Part shown: in pieces, positions 12,266 through 22,556 of the stretch
How positions within the stretch are numbered: the stretch's first letter is position 1
Layout: the number at the start of each line of letters is the position of its first letter
Assembly: GCF_018143015.1 (NCBI RefSeq)
Contig: NC_054757.1
Span: 2,218,001 to 2,282,000 of the forward strand
Direction: 5' to 3'
Source of the DNA: Lytechinus variegatus
Lineage: Eukaryota; Echinodermata; Echinoidea; Temnopleuroida; Toxopneustidae
DNA length: 64,000 nt
The notes under the pieces: generated by a model
What the model was told of the DNA's origin: nothing
What the model saw: the letters and a program-made list of their open reading frames with translations, nothing else
Database searches by the model: none
Position numbers and translations under genes: made by a program

Positions 12266-12425
12266 TTAAGTATTTGTTAACCGTGCGGTAGCTTCTGAAG
12301 AAAGCCGATGAAAGCACGTTTATTTAATGGAATTATGACCTAATTACCTGCAATTAGACCGAGACGGGTTCAAGGTAGGTTAATGGATTTACATCATGCG
12401 AATTGGTTAGGTATATAGGGGTAGT

Positions 12426-12998
12426 CCGGGGGGGGGGCACTTCCATTGACGAGTGGATACCATGCGCGACCATTGGGTCTCGAAAAGCACCCTAAACAGA
12501 ATTTCTTATATTCTGAAAATGCACCCCTTAACAAGTATTGGCGTGTGAAACGCTACCCTTAAAAATTGGAAACAAAACGATACTCTTGGCAAATATTCCG
12601 TGAGTTGAACCCCTGAACTAGTACAGCGATATTTTCTTGTTATGTCGGGTCCGTCGATCGTCGGTTTTACCTTTACACATCATTTGGTTTGGTACGGCCC
12701 CACACCTCGCACAAATTGGACTCTAAACACGTAATGTTTGGGGCAAAAAGGACATCCTTTAATTTATAAAAAAAAATATTTGTTTTATCATCCAAGCAAA
12801 TCTGACCCTAAAGAACACGTAGCTTTCCTAGCGAAATAGATACACTTTATTCTTTATTTTTTTGTTTTTGACACCCTTATCACTTTATGTACGTAACGTG
12901 CCCTATCTTGAAAAAGACTTCCTTTTTACGTGTTTTTTTTTTTGGGGGGGGGTCGCGCATGGTATCCAATCGTCAATGTAAGTTCCCCCTCCCGGGAC
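12426..12998. mobile_element. TIR element with G/C-run ends, copy 1
   Basis: Left end is a G-run followed by GCACTTCCATTGACGAGTGG and ATACCATGCGCGACC. The right end is the reverse complement (GGTCGCGCATGGTATCC...), ending in CCCCCTCCCGGG. Internal blocks such as 'gcaaaaaggacatcctt' and 'acgtaacgtgccctat' recur in reverse orientation at 20591-21185. Non-coding. Confidence 0.8.
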
Positions 12999-13211
12999 CG
13001 GGAGCTGCCCAAATCCTATATGACCACAGACTGCCTCTCGGGCTGCCTCTGAAGGTGGTTTCTGGTATTTTCGCTGAAAGCTGGCCCGAGCTAGGTTGTT
13101 TATTTTTGTGTTTGCATGTGATATCTCTCCTACCCGAGGCAGGAAAAAAAAAACAAGTTTGGTACCTCCCATGTGAAAGACCGGTATAAATCATGGACCT
13201 ATTACTGCACT
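12999..13211. other. No recognisable gene
   Basis: Short GC-richer stretch between a TIR element and the minisatellite. Several 60-100-codon frames on both strands overlap each other and none resembles a protein family. Confidence 0.4.
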
Positions 13212-13304
13212 CCTGAACAACATCAAATTGGCGCTCAACTGAAGGTCCAACATCAATTCGGCGCTTCCATCGAACATCAAATTGGCATCCCCCGGTCCCC
13301 GAGT

Positions 13305-13625
13305 TAACGGAGGAGGAGCCGTGGTGTAGTGGTTCTTACTCTCGCCTGGCAGAGGGCCGTGTGTTCGAATCCCATGCACCGCGCGGTCTGGAATCCTTTA
13401 TCAAGGCGTTACTCCACACTTTGCCACTCTCAACCCAGGTACCCGGTAGGATAGTAACTTGTCCAGTATACTGTGTGCGCCTCATAGGCGACTGACTGGA
13501 ATACTCCCCAGGGAGTGGAGGATGTGCATACATTGTATGCGGGAATGACTGATTAAATCCGATGACCGGGTAAGCGCTTTGACACGTCGTTCTGATAGCG
13601 CTATAAAAGCGGATTATGATTATGT
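13305..13625 (+). repeat. tRNA-derived SINE family 2, plus strand
   Basis: Head with A-box-like tggtgtagtggttcttac and B-box gttcgaatccc at tRNA spacing. Body contains ctccccagggagtgga and gatgaccgggtaagcgcttt. Tail gcgctataaaagcggattat. The same body and tail occur at 20700-20880. Confidence 0.82.
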
Positions 13626-13627
13626 AA

Positions 13628-14212
13628 AGGACAAGTCCACCCCAACAATAACTTGATTTGAATAAAAAGAGAGAAATTCAACAAGCATATCACTGAAAAT
13701 TTCATCAAAATCGGATGTAAAATAAGAAAGTTATGGCATTTTAAATTTCGCTTATTTTCAAAAAAATAGTTATATGAACGAGCCAGTTACATCCAAATGA
13801 GAGAGTTGATGACATCACCCACTCACTATTTCTTTAGTATTTTATTATATGAAATATTTTTATTTTCTCGTCATTGTCATGTGAAATGAAGTTTCATTCC
13901 TCCCTGAACACGTGCAATTCCTTTTAACATTTTGTGCTTCAGGCAAGGAGGTCCTAATCGTCAAATTCGTAAAAATTGAAATATTGTATAATTCAAACAA
14001 TAAAAAACAAAAGAAATAGTGAGTGAGTGACATCATCGACTCTCTCATTTGGATGTAACTGGCTCGTTCATATTTTGTTGAAAATAAGCGAAACTTTGAA
14101 ATGTCATAACTTTCTTATTTTACATCCGATTTTAATGAAATTTTCAGCATTGTGCTTGTCTGATTTTTCTCTATTGATTCAAATCAACATTTTTCTGAGG
14201 TGGACTTGACCT
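13628..14212. mobile_element. TTAA MITE, AGGTCAAGTCCACC family, copy b
   Basis: Ends AGGACAAGTCCACC and the complement GGTGGACTTGACCT. Right flank TTAA (14213-14216), left flank GTAA. Internal blocks are shared with copy a. Confidence 0.85.
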
Positions 14213-14409
14213 TTAAGGTCAACTTGGCGCCCTCGTTTGAATATGAAATTGGCGCCCCATATGAAAAATGAGGTTGGCGCCCCTGGTTAATCATCGATAT
14301 TGGCGCCCCATAGTTCGAACATCAATTTGGCGTCCTAGGTCGCATATCAATTTTGCATCCCCTCCCCGCCCCGATTTTAACTAGGTCAATTTGGTGCCCC
14401 CTCATTTAA

Positions 14410-14986
14410 GGTCAAGTCCACCTCATAAAAATGTTGATTTTAATCAACAGAGAAAAATCAAACAAGCATACTGCTAAAAATTTCATTAAAATCGGATGTA
14501 AAATAAAAAAGTTATGACATTTTAAAGTTTCGCTTATTTTTCTCAAAATAGTTATGCACAATAGTAACATGCAAATGAGAGAATCGATGATGTCACTAAC
14601 TCACTATTTCTTTTGTTTTTGTTTTTTATTGTTTGAATTATACAATATTTCAATTTTTTTTGAATTGACAATAAAGGACCAACTTGACTGAACCATATAA
14701 TGTTAAACAATGGTAATTCCGCACATGTTCAGGGAGAAATAAAACTTTGTTTCACAAGACGAGGAGAAAATTAGAATATATCATATGAAAAGTGAGTGAT
14801 GTCATCCGTTCCCTCATTCGCATACCGACCGGGATGTGCATTTTATGTGAAATTAAGCAAAACTCAAAAAATGTCATAACTTTCTTATTTCACATCCGAT
14901 TTTGAAGAAATTTTCAATGTTATAATTGTCGTTGGATTTTTCTCTTTTTATTCAAATCGATATTTTGTTGGGGTGGACTTACCCTT
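14410..14986. mobile_element. TTAA MITE, AGGTCAAGTCCACC family, copy c
   Basis: Ends GGTCAAGTCCACC and GGGTGGACTTACCC, with TTAA at 14406-14409 and 14987-14990. More diverged than copies a and b, so probably older. Confidence 0.82.
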
Positions 14987-15239
14987 TTAATTTGGCGCCC
15001 TTCCATCTGGCCTTATTCTTTCCTTATTTCTCCCAATTCCATATTCCTTTTAAGTTTTTCTTTCTTTCCCCTATTTTCTCTTCAGTCTCTCCCTCTACCT
15101 TTCCCCTCCCTTTTCTTTTCCTCTCTTCCATTCCCCTTTTCGCCTACCCGGCTGTCCCGGGCCCCGGGGGTCCCCCTGGGCCAGATCAGAATAAAAGCAT
15201 GATAAACATGTTTCCCCTTCGAGTCAGTATTTATAAAAA

Positions 15240-16850
15240 ATTTCAGCTCGTGCTTCGCACTTGCAGTTTTCATTCATTGAGATACGCTGCAGTTCCATCT
15301 TTGAATACGTGCTTAAAAATATTTTCATATCACAATATAAACAAATTCAACTCGCGCTTCGCGTTTGCAATAATTATTTATTGAGATACATACCATGCAT
15401 GTTCATTAATAAGAACATCATGAAACTATTCAGTTTTTCAGATCGAAATATATATATTTAAAAAAAAATCAGCTCACGCCCCCCCCCCCCGGCAATTCCC
15501 GCTCTCGGATGTTTAAATATAAACATCCTGTTGAATTTCAATAAGTGGTCCCTTTTCAGCTATATAAGTACATCAAAAGTTCCAGCTTAGGCTTATCGCT
15601 CGCAGATACGCAACTTGATTTTGACACGAAACATAATTGCTCAGGACTGAATACGGTACGAAATATAAACAAGTGGCAGAGCGTCTCTGGTAGTTTCGCC
15701 TGCAATACGCGATTCAACACTATTAAAAATAATTTAAACAATGCTGTTTACCAGGTGAATCGCACAGTAGTTGTTTAAACAGTTTAAACAATTATTTAAA
15801 AACTTAAACAATCATGCTTAAATAATTGATAATTAGATATTTGAATTCAAGCTTTAAACTCTTGTTTAAAATTTTTAAGCAACTACTGTGCGATTCATAT
15901 AATAAAAAGCATTGTTTAAATTATTTTAAAAAGTAAAGAGTAGCAATGCTGACTATGAAAAGAAAACTATCAAATAATTATTCACAAAACACAATTCATA
16001 TAATTATATCCTAATTGACCTTAAATGTCCTTTGACATTGGCCATGTGTTCTGAAACTGGCAAGGGATGTTCATTGATACTTGATTACTACTATGTCCAA
16101 GTTTTATGAACTAGATCCATAAACTTTCAAAGTTACGATGAGAATTCAGGCCCTGGGAAGGGGGTGCAATTAATTTCCATAGGAACTCCAGGAATTCTAA
16201 ACGGTGTGACAAAATGGAAAATATGTACGCCATAATTATCTACATCTTTTTAAGAAACCCTTTCTTTTTTGTCAAATTTCTCTGGACGAAAAGGACCTTC
16301 ATTTTAGAATGAAACTTCTTTTGTGTCAAATTTACATCAGACAGGAAACTAAAGAGGAAATAGTAAAGGAAAAATAAGACAAGTAAAAAAAAGTAGAAGA
16401 CATTTTTTATGTGACCATTTCCCCGCATTGTCTGTTCTATGAGATACATGTCTTGCTCACTATAATTTAGGCTAATATGGAACTTAAAATGTAAAGTTTT
16501 GAAGTCTATATACAAAACATTTTTCAGACATTGAGCTTTTATCATTTTGTTTTATTTACAAATTGATTTTTTAAGTGTTCCAAATGTCCTTTTTATGTCA
16601 GCTCGCGATGCGCGCTAACATTATTTGGTTGTCAAGTACTTATTCCGACTTATTCTCTTCATGTATTGCATAAAGTTCTCAAAATATCCCCTTTTTATGT
16701 TTGATTGCCGAAACGTATCATCTCGCGCTGCTCGCTCTCATTTTGATTGGTGAGTTATCATATTAATTCTAATAAATAACTTAAAATCCCCCTTTCATTA
16801 CATATTGTAAAAAAAAATCGGCTTGCGATTTGAGTTCGCACTGTTTTTGT
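15240..16850 (+). repeat. Dispersed GC-palindrome repeats, second cluster
   Basis: Cores such as agctcgtgcttcgcacttgc (15245), aactcgcgcttcgcgtttgc (15349), agctcgcgatgcgcgctaac (16600) and tctcgcgctgctcgctctca (16720) match the repeats at 8790-10935. The cluster starts after a G/C-rich patch at 15150-15185 and is interrupted by a MITE at 15717-15936. No clear element end was found on the right. Confidence 0.65.
15717..15936. mobile_element. Palindromic MITE rich in GTTTAAAC
   Basis: The left arm aataatttaaacaatgctgt plus cgcacagtagttgtttaaac is repeated as a reverse complement at about 15877-15933. The middle is made of TTTAAAC-like motifs. A partial copy lies at 19832-19890. Superfamily unknown. 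Confidence 0.75.
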
Positions 16851-16894
16851 TAAAAGTATATTAACCCTTGCATCATAATTACAAAAATGCTTAA

Positions 16895-17417
16895 GCCCCA
16901 TTCACATATATATAGACACGGATCCTCACGGATCAACACGGCAATGCCGGCATGATCCTGGAAGGTCCAGGGTCGTTTTGCCCCGCATTGAGCTTTGATG
17001 ACTGTAAACACGGCATCTACACGGCATGTTCACACGGATCTACACGGACCATGCCGGCAGAGCAAGTCATCTACACGGATCATCAGGGCGTCTACACGGA
17101 CAAACACGTCAGCTACACGGATCAACACGTCAGCTACACAGACCAGTACGTACGTCAGCTACATGGACCAACACGTCAGCGCTACACGGACCATCCCGGA
17201 TTGCTTGTCTACCCGGCAGTCCACGGATGACGCCGGATGTTTTTGACAGTCAAAAACTGCCGTGTTCATGGTGTTGGCCTCTACGTTCAAGGACCAACAC
17301 GGACCACCACGGACCTCCCAGGATGCCCAAGGCGCCAACACGGATCTCTCCCCGGACCAGCACGGATCAGATTCGGGATGGTCCGGGGTGGGCCGGGATC
17401 TACATGTGACTGGGGCT
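16895..17417. mobile_element. TTAA-flanked TIR element with ACACGGA minisatellite
   Basis: Ends GCCCCATTCACAT and the complement ATGTGACTGGGGCT, with TTAA at 16891-16894 and 17418-17421. The inside is GC-richer than its surroundings and made of short variable repeats of the form 'ctacacggatcaacacg'. Two or three frames stay open for 80-127 codons because the repeats lack stops; they look like repeat translations, not genes. Confidence 0.8.
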
Positions 17418-17421
17418 TTAA

Positions 17422-17722
17422 AATGACCAGGTTTCTTTTTCTTTATCAACGAATTTCTCGTTCTAATGAGACTTATAGTAAATAAGGTAACATTTTCATG
17501 ACTTCCTAGTAATCAAATTGTCCCTTTTTCAGAATGGAATATCGACAAGGTTCATCTCTCGCTTATAGGAAGAGGAACAGGGGCATTATTTTCATATGAT
17601 GACAAAACATCCTTATCCCTGTCCTAAGTCAACATAATAATAACATTATCAGCTCGCTCTTAGCGCTCGCGTCATTTATTAAGTGCGATCCACATCCAAT
17701 TGAGAAATTTCCTACACGGTGC
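17422..17722. other. No gene; one GC-palindrome repeat unit
   Basis: Contains a single core (agctcgctcttagcgctcgc near 17651) in otherwise featureless AT-rich sequence. Confidence 0.45.
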
Positions 17723-17730
17723 TTTATTGT

Positions 17731-18784
17731 CAGTGGCGTACTGTGGGTCACGGCACTGGGGGCACCAGCAAAAATTTTATAAGTCACTTAGTGATTTTTT
17801 TTTGATATTCAGACTTAAAAAGGGACATTATAAGCACATTTTTCTAATCGTGATATGTAACTGTCTCGCTAAACAAACAATGCAAGCGCGAAGCGCGAGC
17901 TGATTTCTTTTGTATACATTAACCCCACAGAGGGACTTTTAAGGAATGTATTTTAGGAATCTAATAAGAGCATGTATATCTCACCAATGTCATCTAATGC
18001 GAGTGCCAAGCAATTGCTGATTTTTTTTAGAATTACATCTAAACACATGAAACACTTGCAGTAATAGTAATACGCATTTCACATACACATCTAACTAATC
18101 AAATATTGCGAGCGCGAAGCGCGAGCTGAAAATTTAGGAAATTCAGATCTGAAGAGGGGCATTCTAAGGCTTGTTTGTAGGACTTCACTAAGACCATACG
18201 TGTTTCACTAACCAAATGATGCTAGCGCTAAGCGCGAGCTGAATTTTTTTTAATATTCAGATTAGAAAAAGGGACATTTTAAGGACCGATTTTAGAAATT
18301 CATGAAGAACAGACGTATATCACCAATCCACTAATGCGAACGTAAGCACGGACAGGAAATGTTTTATATAAAGGCCATAAATTTAGGCAATCACTTCAAG
18401 TAGTCATGAATAAGAAGCATATGTCACTACATAAAACGCTAATAACTCGAATTGCGAGGAAATATATTTGATGTATATTGACTTGAAAACGGGAGGTTTT
18501 AGTACATCAGGATTATATATCTCATTAAGAAGACAATGCGAGCACCAGGAACACAATGAAGACATAGGACCTGAGCAAATTATGCTTCATAAAGTTATGA
18601 AAAAACGTTTCTTACGTAATATAACACAACATAATTATAATTATAACTATAATGAACAATAATTTCTTCTTTACTACGTTTCTCTTCTTTTCCCCCTCTT
18701 TTTCTCGTTTCCCCATTATTTATTTTTGGCCAGCCGACAGGGGGGGGGGGCACGTGTCCCCACGCCCCCGTAGTTACGCCACTG
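17731..18784. mobile_element. Complete non-autonomous hAT-like element with perfect 8-bp TSD
   Basis: Begins CAGTGGCGTACTGTGG and ends TAGTTACGCCACTG (complement CAGTGGCGTAACTA). The exact direct repeat tttattgt lies on both sides, at 17723-17730 and 18785-18792. CAGTGGCG ends and an 8-bp duplication are the hAT signature. The interior has about five minus-oriented copies of the ~115-bp GC-palindrome repeat (core gcgagcgcgaagcgcgagct). No transposase. Confidence 0.93.
17870..18460 (-). repeat. ~115-bp GC-palindrome repeats inside the hAT-like element
   Basis: Cores near 17882, 17998, 18106, 18220 and 18335, spaced about 108-116 bp, in the opposite orientation to the 8790-10935 array. Two units keep the perfect core gcgcgaagcgcgagctga. 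Confidence 0.85.
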
Positions 18785-18869
18785 TTTATTGTGCATTAAT
18801 TCACTCTTTTTGAGATCGGAATATCAACTATTTTCAGCTCGTACTTCGCGCTTGCCGGCAAGGCGCTCC

Positions 18870-19687
18870 TATATTACCCAGCTAAGCTAGGTGTTCATAG
18901 CGCACACAGCTTTTTAAAGGGGAATCCAGCCTTGGCCTTAAACAGTTGTCTTGGGAAGGAGAAAAATAAATTAAACAGAATGGTGAAAGTTTGAAAGAAA
19001 TCGGCCAAGTAGTAAGAAAGTTATAGCTTCTTTAAAATTGAAATCACTAATGATATGGAGATTCCAAATTGGCAACTGGGTAATCAAATTATGACAAGGG
19101 GCAAGGACAACTTTCCCATAGGCCATGTACTTTATTATCAGGGATTTGTGGTTTTCTCCTAAGTACCCATTCCCCCGGGGCAGTAATCTAAATATAACCC
19201 AGGTAGTATATTGTTTTACGTACGTCCTCATGAAAGAAAAATATAATTTGAAATAAAACTTTTGGGAAAAATGACATTTTAGCCATAATATGTATTGGAG
19301 TCCATGGAAGAGTAGTCCTTGCCTTACATCACTATGACATCACATATGCGGCCAATTTGAAGTCTCCATGGGTAAAGTGATCACCAATATTTACAACTTT
19401 TAAAAATTCATAACTTTCTTGTTGTTTGTCCAATATTTTTAAAACCTTCACCTATCAACTTGTCTGATTTTTCTTTTTCTAATAAAAACAAGTTTTTATT
19501 TGGGTTGGATTCCCCTTTAAGGAATTACTTCCTACCGGTACCCATTTACCTCAGGCTGGGTTGAGTGCAGCACATTGTGGATCAGTTTCTTGCTGAAGGA
19601 AGTTACGCCATGGCTGGGATTTGAACCCACGACCCTCTGTTTCAAAGTCCGAAGACTAATCCACTTGGCCACAACGCTCCACGTGTT

Positions 19688-19690
<3 letters not shown>
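18870..19690 (-). repeat. SINE family 1, minus strand, split by a MITE
   Basis: The right part (19517-19690) reads, on the minus strand, a tRNA-like head (ggccaagtgg; gggttcaaatccc) and the body shared with 8250-8467 and 63081-63300. The tail side, around 18880-18915 (acccagctaagctaggtgtt), is separated from it by the TTAA MITE 18918-19516. Confidence 0.65.
18918..19516. mobile_element. TTAA MITE, AGGGGAATCCAACC family
   Basis: Ends AGGGGAATCCAGCC and the complement GGTTGGATTCCCCT, flanked by TTAA at 18914-18917 and 19517-19520. Non-coding. Its ends resemble those of the element at 9492-10075. Confidence 0.85.
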
Positions 19691-19821
<131 letters not shown>

Positions 19822-19831
19822 CTGTTAAAAA

Positions 19832-19890
19832 TAAGTTAAACAACTCTCAGAGTGTTTACTATGATGCAAATCGCACAGTAGTTGTTTAAA
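19832..19890. repeat. Partial copy of the GTTTAAAC palindromic MITE
   Basis: Shares atcgcacagtagttgtttaa and gttaaaaataa with one arm of the element at 15717-15936. Confidence 0.6.
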
Positions 19891-20590
19891 CTTTGCTTGA
19901 TTTTGATGCCTGGATGAGAATTAAGCAATTAATGTTTTCCTGTACTGACGCAAAGCTTTATCGTAGGACATTAAAATTAAATAATTAAGGCCGAATGATT
20001 GCATTGCTATTATACTAAGTATCTCAATATGAAATCATAGATCGTGCACAGAGGAAACACAAAATGCATATTTAGGTATTGAAATGTGATATATGCCGAG
20101 ATCTTCTGGAAAATAAACCTGTATTGGCATAATGTGCTTCTTCTTCTTCTTTTTTGTGCTTGAATTCTCTATGACAAAAATAGATCAAATTTCAAATGTC
20201 ATGGATGCATGCGTTATATACTAAAGAGAACAAGAAATGGGATATAACATCGTGTATGGAATTGAGGTAAAAAAAGAAGAAAGAAGGTAGGCCTATGATG
20301 TGTTTCGATATTTTACATGAAAAATTATTTTGGATGTGATCTCGACCAAAATAGAAATAGATCGACCTAGCTGTGTAAGCTATTTTCGACATTTTGGGGG
20401 ATATAAAGTGATTTCTCAATCACTAATTGGTTACACTCTTAACACCACACTCTGTACACACAACAATGAATTGGTTAAAACTTTATCCAATTCTGGGGAG
20501 TCTTAAGCCAATATTGTGCTTTTGGTGAAACTACATAGTAAAGTTGTTGAAAAGTACCCATATAGAGTTGATTGTTGTGTGGAAGTCACG
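19891..20590. other. No recognisable gene
   Basis: AT-rich sequence with short chance frames. Nothing else supported. Confidence 0.45.
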
Positions 20591-21185
20591 GCCCGGGGGG
20601 GGGGGGGGGGGCACTTACATTGACGAGTGGATACCATGCGTGACAAAAAAAAACACGAGGATGCGAAAGATATTGTATGTTTGATTTTGCCAGCGCCATA
20701 ATGAGGCTGCGACGAATGCAAGGAATGCTCCCCAGGGAGTGGAAATTGTGCACTTTTCGTGCGGGATTGAAATGAATCCAATGACCGGGGTAATAATATG
20801 CTGTAACGCGCTTTGGGCCATTCTGGGAAAAGCGCTTTATAAAAATTGGGTATTATTATTATTATTATTTTTTCACGATAGGGCACGTTACGTACCTAAC
20901 GTGATAAGGGTGTCAAAAACACATAATGAAAAAAAGGTAGGCCTATCTATTTCGCGAAGAAGATTTCGTGTTTATAGGGTCGAATTTGCGGGGATGATAA
21001 AACAAAATTAAAATGTTTTATAAAGGATGTCCTTTTTGCCCCAACCGTCTTCGTGTTTAGAGTCCGATTTGCGCGAGGTGCACTCTAAAAACAAATTACG
21101 TGTAACGTTTTAGGGTGCTTTCCGAGACCCCATGGTCGCGCATGGTATCCACTCGTGAATGGAAGTGCCCCCCCCCCCCTGGGAT
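20591..21185. mobile_element. TIR element with G/C-run ends, copy 2, with SINE inserted
   Basis: Left end is a run of about 20 G then GCACTTACATTGACGAGTGG. The right end is the reverse complement followed by a C-run. The interior matches 12426-12998 in reverse orientation. A family 2 SINE fragment (ctccccagggagtgga, gcgctttataaaaattgg, ATT tail) sits at about 20700-20872. Confidence 0.8.
20700..20872 (+). repeat. SINE family 2 fragment
   Basis: Lacks the tRNA-like head but carries the body and tail shared with 13305-13625, and ends in an ATT repeat. Confidence 0.75.
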
Positions 21186-21909
21186 CGAGTCACGGTATAT
21201 TTGCCTAACATTTTAAGAGTATATATGCCGCAATCAAATTTGTAAGTTAGAGGGCTAGGCATATGCGTTCAAATGTCTTTTCATAGAAAAATAAAAACAT
21301 TACATCAATATAAAGTTTGCAAAAATTTGCACAAAGAATTAATTGAAAAAAAAGAATCAGGTGTCACGTATGTTTGAATGTTTGATGATTATATTGATAG
21401 GTTAATTATAATTGGGTCATCAGATGATCAGATGAAGCATCAGGCTCTGGAAAATGGCCAATGACATTAACCTCGGGGGAGAAAAAGAAGAAAGACAAAT
21501 ACCCATTTGACTATTAGTGAGATATTTCAGAAACCTCATTGTTTTCTGTTTTGGACTCAACATATATTTCAAAAGTAGTAAAGTTTTCGCCAAGCACAAT
21601 GATTTGCGTTCTGCGCAGTCGTCGAATAAGTTCATAGCGCTTGCGCAAGCCAACAATGAATGGAAGTGCATGTACATGTGCAAAGACGAAAGTAGAAAAA
21701 AAGATTTGGGATATTTAGTTGGCCTATTTTTGCCGTTGTTCAGACACGGATTGATTCTGATCGGGAAAGAAATTAGTCGAGAAAGCGATTCGATGTAGTA
21801 TTGACATATCAATTCTAATGAGATATCGTATTTCATTTTTATAAACAACGTACACTTATTCCACAATGTAATATATATAAACCTTTATTTCCCCCCTCCA
21901 GCATGCAGA
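21186..21909. other. No recognisable gene
   Basis: Overlapping frames of 93 codons (plus, 21517-21798) and 148 codons (minus, 21420-21866) exist, but neither resembles a known family or has supporting splice context. Confidence 0.4.
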
Positions 21910-21982
21910 GCCATTATAGCTCAGTGGTTAGAGCACTGGTCTTGTAAACCAGGGGTCGTGAGTTCAAATCTCACTAGTGGCT
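21910..21982 (+). tRNA. tRNA-Thr (anticodon UGU)
   Basis: A complete 73-nt cloverleaf. Acceptor arm GCCATTA pairs with TAGTGGC (one G-T pair). D stem is GCTC/GAGC. Anticodon stem CTGGT/ACCAG encloses loop CTTGTAA with anticodon TGT. T arm GTGAG-TTCAAAT-CTCAC. The discriminator is T. A run of 13 T from 21986 provides a Pol III terminator. There is no intron. The intact stems argue for a functional gene rather than a SINE head. Confidence 0.93.
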
Positions 21983-21985
21983 TCC

Positions 21986-21998
21986 TTTTTTTTTTTTT
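21986..21998 (+). terminator. Pol III T-tract terminator of tRNA-Thr
   Basis: Thirteen consecutive T on the sense strand, starting 4 nt after the tRNA 3' end, as expected for Pol III termination. Confidence 0.8.
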
Positions 21999-22234
21999 AT
22001 TCTTTAAATAAAAAGGAGTTTTGCTTGAGGACGATCGCAAATACCCCATGCCACATTGTACATGTTATCTTAATAATAAGAACAAATCTAAATCATCCTG
22101 ATTCGCATGAATCAATGGCAATATCAGTATCACTCACTGTGTACTGTGCTGTGCACTGTGTTTTGTAATGTTGCTCTGCACATCGGAGATATCTCATGCA
22201 TGCACACAAAACATCCGGGTACTTTACATGTAAA

Positions 22235-22273
22235 ATGGCCGACTTCTGTGCAGGCGGGCGACGTGTGGGTTAA
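22235..22273 (+). other. Possible upstream ORF in the Mask leader (12 codons)
   Basis: ATG at 22235 in the strong context aaaATGG opens a 12-codon frame ending at TAA 22271-22273. It could lower initiation at 22371, or the motif may simply be a YY1-like promoter element if transcription starts downstream. A second out-of-frame ATG at 22339 has weak context and overlaps the start codon. Confidence 0.3.
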
Positions 22274-22370
22274 TAAGTGCCCGACTAAATTTTGAAATAG
22301 CTGTCGAAAATACGAAAAATTACGTTAATGTGTTTCATATGAGAAAGAAGAACGGTCAAACGATCAGAAA

Positions 22371-22556
22371 ATGCAGAATGGTGGACAGAAGAAAGCGACA
22401 GGCTCGCGTAAAGAGAGTAAAACTGTGAGTAAGATTAACGTGCCGAACACACACGCAAATGCAAATTCTGCAATAGAAAAGGCTCAACTCCTCGCCTCAC
22501 TTCAACAAGATTTAATGGCCGAATTATCAGGAAGCGAGGAGGGTGAAGTATCAGAG
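22371..22556 (+). CDS. ANKRD17: Mask exon 1 (residues 1-62)
   Basis: Encodes the N terminus, ending in an acidic SGSEEGEVSE stretch that resembles SGSDEDEVSEV of vertebrate ANKRD17. The start is chosen because an in-frame TAA lies at 22326-22328 and no other in-frame ATG occurs between it and 22371. The context agaaaATGc has the favourable A at -3. It ends phase 0 at donor GAG|GTAAGT. The intron after it (22557-25501) holds a perfect palindrome, an inverted repeat and a TTAA MITE, listed separately. Confidence 0.9.

Larger units (their letters stand above)
13212..15010. repeat. ~30-bp 'TTGGCGCCCC' minisatellite split by insertions
   Basis: Units of the type aacatcaaattggcgcccc occur at 13212-13290, 14216-14405 and 14987-15010. 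The array is interrupted by a SINE (about 13305-13625) and two TTAA MITEs (13628-14212 and 14410-14986). Unit length and sequence vary. Confidence 0.7.
21983..22370 (+). promoter_or_regulatory. Presumed Mask promoter and 5' UTR
   Basis: The 390 bp between the tRNA gene and the Mask start codon must contain at least part of the promoter and leader. An AAAATGGCCGAC motif at 22232-22243 resembles the YY1-type ATGGC element seen near many metazoan start sites, and acatccggg nearby resembles an ETS site. No TATA box was recognised. The transcription start cannot be placed without cDNA. Confidence 0.35.

Noticed and set aside
11526..15185. A large element from the cagggacggcgcc patch to the gggccccggggg patch
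   Set aside because: The two ends are not convincing inverted repeats and no TSD was found.
17026..17409. 127-codon frame and overlapping 82-96-codon frames
   Set aside because: Generated by short stop-free repeats in a TTAA element; no codon-level signal visible.
21420..21866. 148-codon minus-strand frame
   Set aside because: No recognisable family, and overlapped by an equally unsupported plus-strand frame.
22235..22273. Alternative Mask translation start at 22235
   Set aside because: The frame ends after 12 codons at TAA 22271-22273.
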